A stretch of 35,614 bases of DNA from the NCBI GenBank assembly GCA_013177995.1, contig JABLXN010000018.1:1-35614 (forward strand), in the 5' to 3' direction. Numbering within the stretch: the stretch's first letter is position 1; every line of letters begins with the position of its first letter. Made by a program: the position numbers and the translations under genes. The notes below the pieces were generated by a model. That model ran no database searches. It worked only from the letters and a program-made list of their open reading frames with translations, and was not told the origin of the DNA. Positions 34,455-35,614 of this stretch are shown here, piece after piece. Source of the DNA: Brevinematales bacterium. GTDB lineage: Bacteria; Spirochaetota; Brevinematia; Brevinematales; Thermospiraceae.

Positions 34455-34482
34455 GAGATGTTTAGCTAAATATCTCTCTTTT
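34454..34482 (+). terminator. Terminator after pheA
   Basis: A near-perfect palindrome, AGAGATGTTTAG then CTAAATATCTCT (one G-U pair), overlaps the end of pheA and is followed by CTTTT. It ends two bases before the -35 of the rplM promoter. Confidence 0.65.
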
Positions 34483-34483
34483 C

Positions 34484-34512
34484 TTGACAAAAATCTGGAA
34501 GTAGTGTATAAT
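34484..34512 (+). promoter_or_regulatory. Promoter of rplM-rpsI
   Basis: TTGACA (34484-34489), 17 bases and TATAAT (34507-34512), a perfect vegetative consensus as expected for ribosomal protein genes, 32 bases before the rplM start. Confidence 0.9.
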
Positions 34513-34544
34513 ATACTTCCAATTTATGGCGTGAGGAGAAACAA

Positions 34545-34973
34545 ATGAAGACCTTTGTGCTGAAAGCTAAAGATATCAAACGAGAATGGTACGTGATAGA
34601 CGCTGCTGGCCAGCCTGTTGGTCGAGTAGCGGCAAAGGCTGCCCATATCCTGATGGGGAAACATAAACCTACCTACACCCCCCATTTAGATAATGGTGAT
34701 TTTGTGGTGATTATCAATGCTGGGAAGGTAATGCTCACCGGACGCAAACCAAAAACAAAAATTTACTATCGTTATTCCGGGTATGTTGGTGGAATGAAAG
34801 AAGCCACCTTCTTAGAAATGATCCGCCGCAATCCTGTTTATCCCCTTCAGAAGGCCATCAAAGGAATGATGCGAAAGAATAAACTTGCCAAGAAGATGGT
34901 AAAAAAACTCTACCTCTTCCCCGGCAGTGAACATACTCTCAAGAATGTGACCCTCAAAAAGATTGAGTTGTAA
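34545..34973 (+). CDS. rplM: 50S ribosomal protein L13
   Basis: The protein has 142 residues, full length. The N-terminal WYVIDAAGQPVGRVAAKAAHIL and GKHKPTYTPHLDNGDFVVIINA, then YRYSGYVGGMKE, are the conserved L13 blocks; it binds 23S rRNA early in 50S assembly. GAGGAG precedes the ATG, and rpsI follows after 12 bases, the usual L13-S9 pair. Confidence 0.99.
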   Translation: MKTFVLKAKDIKREWYVIDAAGQPVGRVAAKAAHILMGKHKPTYTPHLDNGDFVVIINAGKVMLTGRKPKTKIYYRYSGYVGGMKEATFLEMIRRNPVYPLQKAIKGMMRKNKLAKKMVKKLYLFPGSEHTLKNVTLKKIEL

Positions 34974-34985
34974 TCGGAGGATATC

Positions 34986-35381
34986 ATGGCACAGAAGAAA
35001 ATCTACGCTACCGGTCGAAGAAAAACCAGTGTGGCTCGTGTCTTTTTGACCCCCGGGGGAAAGGGCAAGTTCACGGTAAACAACAAGGATGTTGAGGCTT
35101 ATTTTCCCTCTTATTATTATGAAACGGTTTATCATGCCCTCAATCTCACTGAGATGAAAGGCAAGGTGGATATCTATGCTACAGTAAAGGGTGGTGGTCT
35201 TACCGGTCAGGCTGAAGCCCTGAGACACGGAATTGCCCGTGCTCTTGATGCTTATGACAAGGAAAAATTCCACAAACTTCTCAAGGAACACGGTCTTCTC
35301 ACCCGTGATGCTCGTATGGTGGAGAGAAAGAAATACGGTCTCAAGAAAGCTCGCAAATCTCCTCAGTACTCCAAGCGTTAA
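34986..35381 (+). CDS. rpsI: 30S ribosomal protein S9
   Basis: The protein has 131 residues. It carries [18 protein letters not shown] at the N-terminus, [10 protein letters not shown] in the middle and the basic tail [16 protein letters not shown], whose last residues reach the ribosomal P-site. GGAGG lies upstream, and a strong terminator follows 15 bases after the stop. Confidence 0.99.
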   Translation: MAQKKIYATGRRKTSVARVFLTPGGKGKFTVNNKDVEAYFPSYYYETVYHALNLTEMKGKVDIYATVKGGGLTGQAEALRHGIARALDAYDKEKFHKLLKEHGLLTRDARMVERKKYGLKKARKSPQYSKR

Positions 35382-35396
35382 AGATGGTATCAAACC

Positions 35397-35425
35397 AGGC
35401 CGATTCTTACGAATCGGCCTTTTTT
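35397..35425 (+). terminator. Terminator of rplM-rpsI
   Basis: A perfect 10-bp stem AGGCCGATTC / GAATCGGCCT with loop TTAC is followed by a run of at least five T. Confidence 0.95.
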
Positions 35426-35486
35426 ATTCTTCGCTGGAAAAGCGGTGTGGGGAAAGGAGGGGAAGAAAAAGTTTAAAATATAACAT

Positions 35487-35541
35487 GGCTATTTCCTTAT
35501 TTCAGCTAAAAGCCCCCTTTTGCTGAAACATGGGAATAGCC
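35487..35541. repeat. Dispersed inverted pair of the bipartite 20-mer
   Basis: The left arm (35487-35506) GGCTATTTCCTTATTTCAGC and the right arm (35522-35541) GCTGAAACATGGGAATAGCC have a 15-base loop. It lies just past the rpsI terminator. Confidence 0.9.
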
Positions 35542-35586
35542 AAAGTGCAAACTCGGTGCGTGTCCAGAGAAAAAGCGGTAGGTTTT

Positions 35587-35606
35587 GCTGAAACAAAGTC
35601 ATAGCC
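35587..35606 (-). repeat. Single inverted 20-mer at the right edge
   Basis: GCTGAAACAAAGTCATAGCC is a perfect right-arm copy. Its neighbours may continue beyond the window, so it could belong to another array like that at 17920-18836. Confidence 0.85.
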
Positions 35607-35614
35607 AAAGCCGG

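Overview
The window looks like a chromosomal segment of a diderm (Gram-negative-type) bacterium, most likely a spirochaete or something close to one. The reasons are an RND/membrane-fusion/TolC export system, many signal peptides ending in relaxed lipoboxes (VLSC, LFLSC, IYGC, VVAC), a groEL standing without groES, and a housekeeping set with close relatives across many phyla. The assignment is inferred from protein character only. I see no rRNA, tRNA, CRISPR array, transposase or integrase.

Region 1 (about 127-17837, all minus strand) is one long block of 13 tightly packed genes transcribed leftwards from a consensus sigma70-type promoter at 17793-17821. In order of transcription it holds three small lipoproteins, a TolC-like outer-membrane factor, an HlyD-like adaptor, two large lipoproteins with SbsA/Big_5 Ig-like domains, two different RND transporter subunits, a SurA/PrsA-like lipoprotein, another lipoprotein, and finally an ABC/SMC-type ATPase paired with a small protein of unknown function. 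The first eleven look like a dedicated tripartite envelope export machine with its own surface or periplasmic lipoproteins. The last three genes can also be read from an internal promoter at 2766-2794. A 22-bp sequence containing the -35 box of the block promoter recurs exactly just past the last gene (102-123), again as part of a leftward promoter.

Region 2 (about 17838-18931) is a 1.1-kb gene-free stretch packed with repeats. It has a tandem array of about 75-bp units, each with a bipartite 20-mer (GGCTAT-nnCnn-TGTTTCAGC) and a 16-bp palindrome (GGTTAAACGTTTAACC). A GC-rich spacer follows, then a second copy of the array start and an inverted pair of 20-mers. The same 20-mer occurs as inverted pairs in three other intergenic gaps (26841-26895, 29411-29466, 35487-35541) and once alone at the right edge. 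Every inverted pair lies between transcription units, outside the transcripts that the visible promoters and terminators predict.

Region 3 (18932-35614) is ordinary core genome: groEL (minus); a secreted protein, folP and a LysM/M23 peptidase (plus); alkaline phosphatase (minus); a STAS protein, a small membrane protein and thiE (minus); a copper-type P1B ATPase (minus); a plus-strand operon plsC, unknown gene, trpS, scpA, scpB, pheA; and rplM-rpsI with its own perfect promoter and a strong terminator. In hand-counted 60-base samples Region 1 is AT-richer than Region 3.
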